A DNA stretch of 5,960 nucleotides, taken from Pseudomonadota bacterium (GTDB taxonomy: Bacteria; Pseudomonadota; Alphaproteobacteria; Acetobacterales; Acetobacteraceae). The position numbers and the translations under genes were made by a program. Numbering within the stretch: the first letter of the stretch is position 1; every line of letters begins with the position of its first letter. Below, in pieces: positions 5,368-5,960 of the stretch. The stretch lies in the NCBI GenBank assembly GCA_023390705.1, contig JAEWCI010000250.1, positions 1 to 5,960 of the forward strand, read 5' to 3'. The notes under the pieces were generated by a model. The model ran no database searches. It had not been told where the DNA came from and saw only the letters and a program-made list of their open reading frames with translations.

Positions 5368-5960
5368 TTACCGCCGCCGCTCCGGCGGTGGCTGTGCGAC
5401 GGCGGGGTTCTCCGGCCAGTCATGCTTCGGGTAGCGGCCGCGCATGTCCTTGCGCGCATCCAGCCAGCCGCCCTGCCAGAAGGCAGCGAGGTCGCCGGTG
5501 ATGGCGATGGGCCGGCCGGCCGGGGAGAGCAGCGCGACCTGCAGTGGCACCCGTCCCTCGGCCAGCTTCGGCAGGTTGCTCAGTCCATAGAGGTGCTGGG
5601 CGCGGGCTTCCAAGGTGGGCACCTCGCGGGCGTAGTCGATGGCGGCGCTGCGGCCGGCCAGCAGCGGCAGGCGGGCCGGCAGGGCGCGGTCCAGCCGCTG
5701 CCTTTGCTCCCAGGACAGGGCGGAGAGCAGGATCTCCGGCAGGTTCAGCGCGGCCAATTCGGCAAGCCTGGTCCTGCCGGCAAGCTGCGGCGCCAGCCAG
5801 TCCTGCACCCCGGCGATCAGCGCGGCATCGCTGACATCCGGCCAGGACTCGCCCTCGGCCCGCCGCATCCACTGCAGCCGGGCCTGCACCTGCCGGGCCG
5901 TGTCGGTCCAGGGCAGGTCGCGCAAGCCGCGCTCGGCCACCGCGGCGGCAAGGGCGGCGG
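5368..5960 (-). CDS. hrpB: ATP-dependent RNA helicase HrpB, C-terminal part (5' end outside window)
   Basis: The frame is open from the window edge to TAA at 5370-5368, giving 196 visible residues of a protein that is usually about 800-850 residues long. HrpB is a DEAH-type (DExH) helicase of superfamily 2; its exact RNA substrate is not settled. The helicase motifs lie outside the window. What is seen is the HrpB-specific C-terminal region: ARLQWMRRAEGESWPDVSD, the PQLAGRTRLAELAALNL segment, LPLLAGRSAAIDYAREVP, VPLQVALLSPAGRPIAITGD, and the hallmark ending GWLDARKDMRGRYPKHDWPENP. The last residues (VAQPPPERRR) are a basic tail. The first in-frame candidate start, GTG at 5940, is internal: upstream codons (AALAAA) continue without a stop. 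Identity is strong even from this fragment. The gene appears monocistronic with respect to the genes below it, with a 147-nt spacer to the next start. Confidence 0.92.
   Translation of the reverse strand, partial: AALAAAVAERGLRDLPWTDTARQVQARLQWMRRAEGESWPDVSDAALIAGVQDWLAPQLAGRTRLAELAALNLPEILLSALSWEQRQRLDRALPARLPLLAGRSAAIDYAREVPTLEARAQHLYGLSNLPKLAEGRVPLQVALLSPAGRPIAITGDLAAFWQGGWLDARKDMRGRYPKHDWPENPAVAQPPPERRR

Overview
The window is about 70% GC with strong G/C preference at third codon positions. Gene families and order fit an alphaproteobacterium, most likely Acetobacteraceae (Roseomonas-like). That assignment is inferred from composition and protein style, not from a marker gene. All six genes I can support lie on the minus strand, so transcription runs from high to low coordinates. 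Both ends of the window cut through a gene.

In transcription order: (1) the C-terminal part of the ATP-dependent RNA helicase HrpB (5960 down to 5368, 5' end outside the window). (2) A spacer with two small hairpins, then a 73-residue two-helix membrane protein of unknown function (5220-4999) in a clear GC dip. (3) A 282-bp non-coding stretch (4998-4717) that should hold the leader and promoter of the next operon. (4) A compact operon: a single-PDZ HtrA/Deg-type serine protease with a lipoprotein signal (4716-3598), an OmpR-family response regulator (3585-2905), its HAMP histidine kinase (2852-1359) and a 106-residue membrane-anchored protein with two cysteines (1362-1042) whose start overlaps the kinase stop. 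(5) A 206-bp spacer, then a secreted PRC-barrel protein with a long low-complexity linker (835 to beyond position 1).

The core is the protease / regulator / sensor / small anchored protein operon. The layout suggests an envelope-stress circuit: the kinase senses something in the periplasm, the regulator controls genes that may include its own operon, and the protease handles damaged envelope proteins. The small two-cysteine protein is the least understood member and could be an accessory to the sensor. The families are certain from motifs; the joint function is inference from gene order.

Many long plus-strand open frames (for example 1371-2999 and 2587-4260) are mirror images of real minus-strand genes caused by high GC and are not annotated. 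I see no mobile element, CRISPR array, tRNA, rRNA or phage gene. Most of the window is ordinary chromosomal sequence. The points worth a second look are the small proteins, the protease's signal peptide and the operon's coupling.
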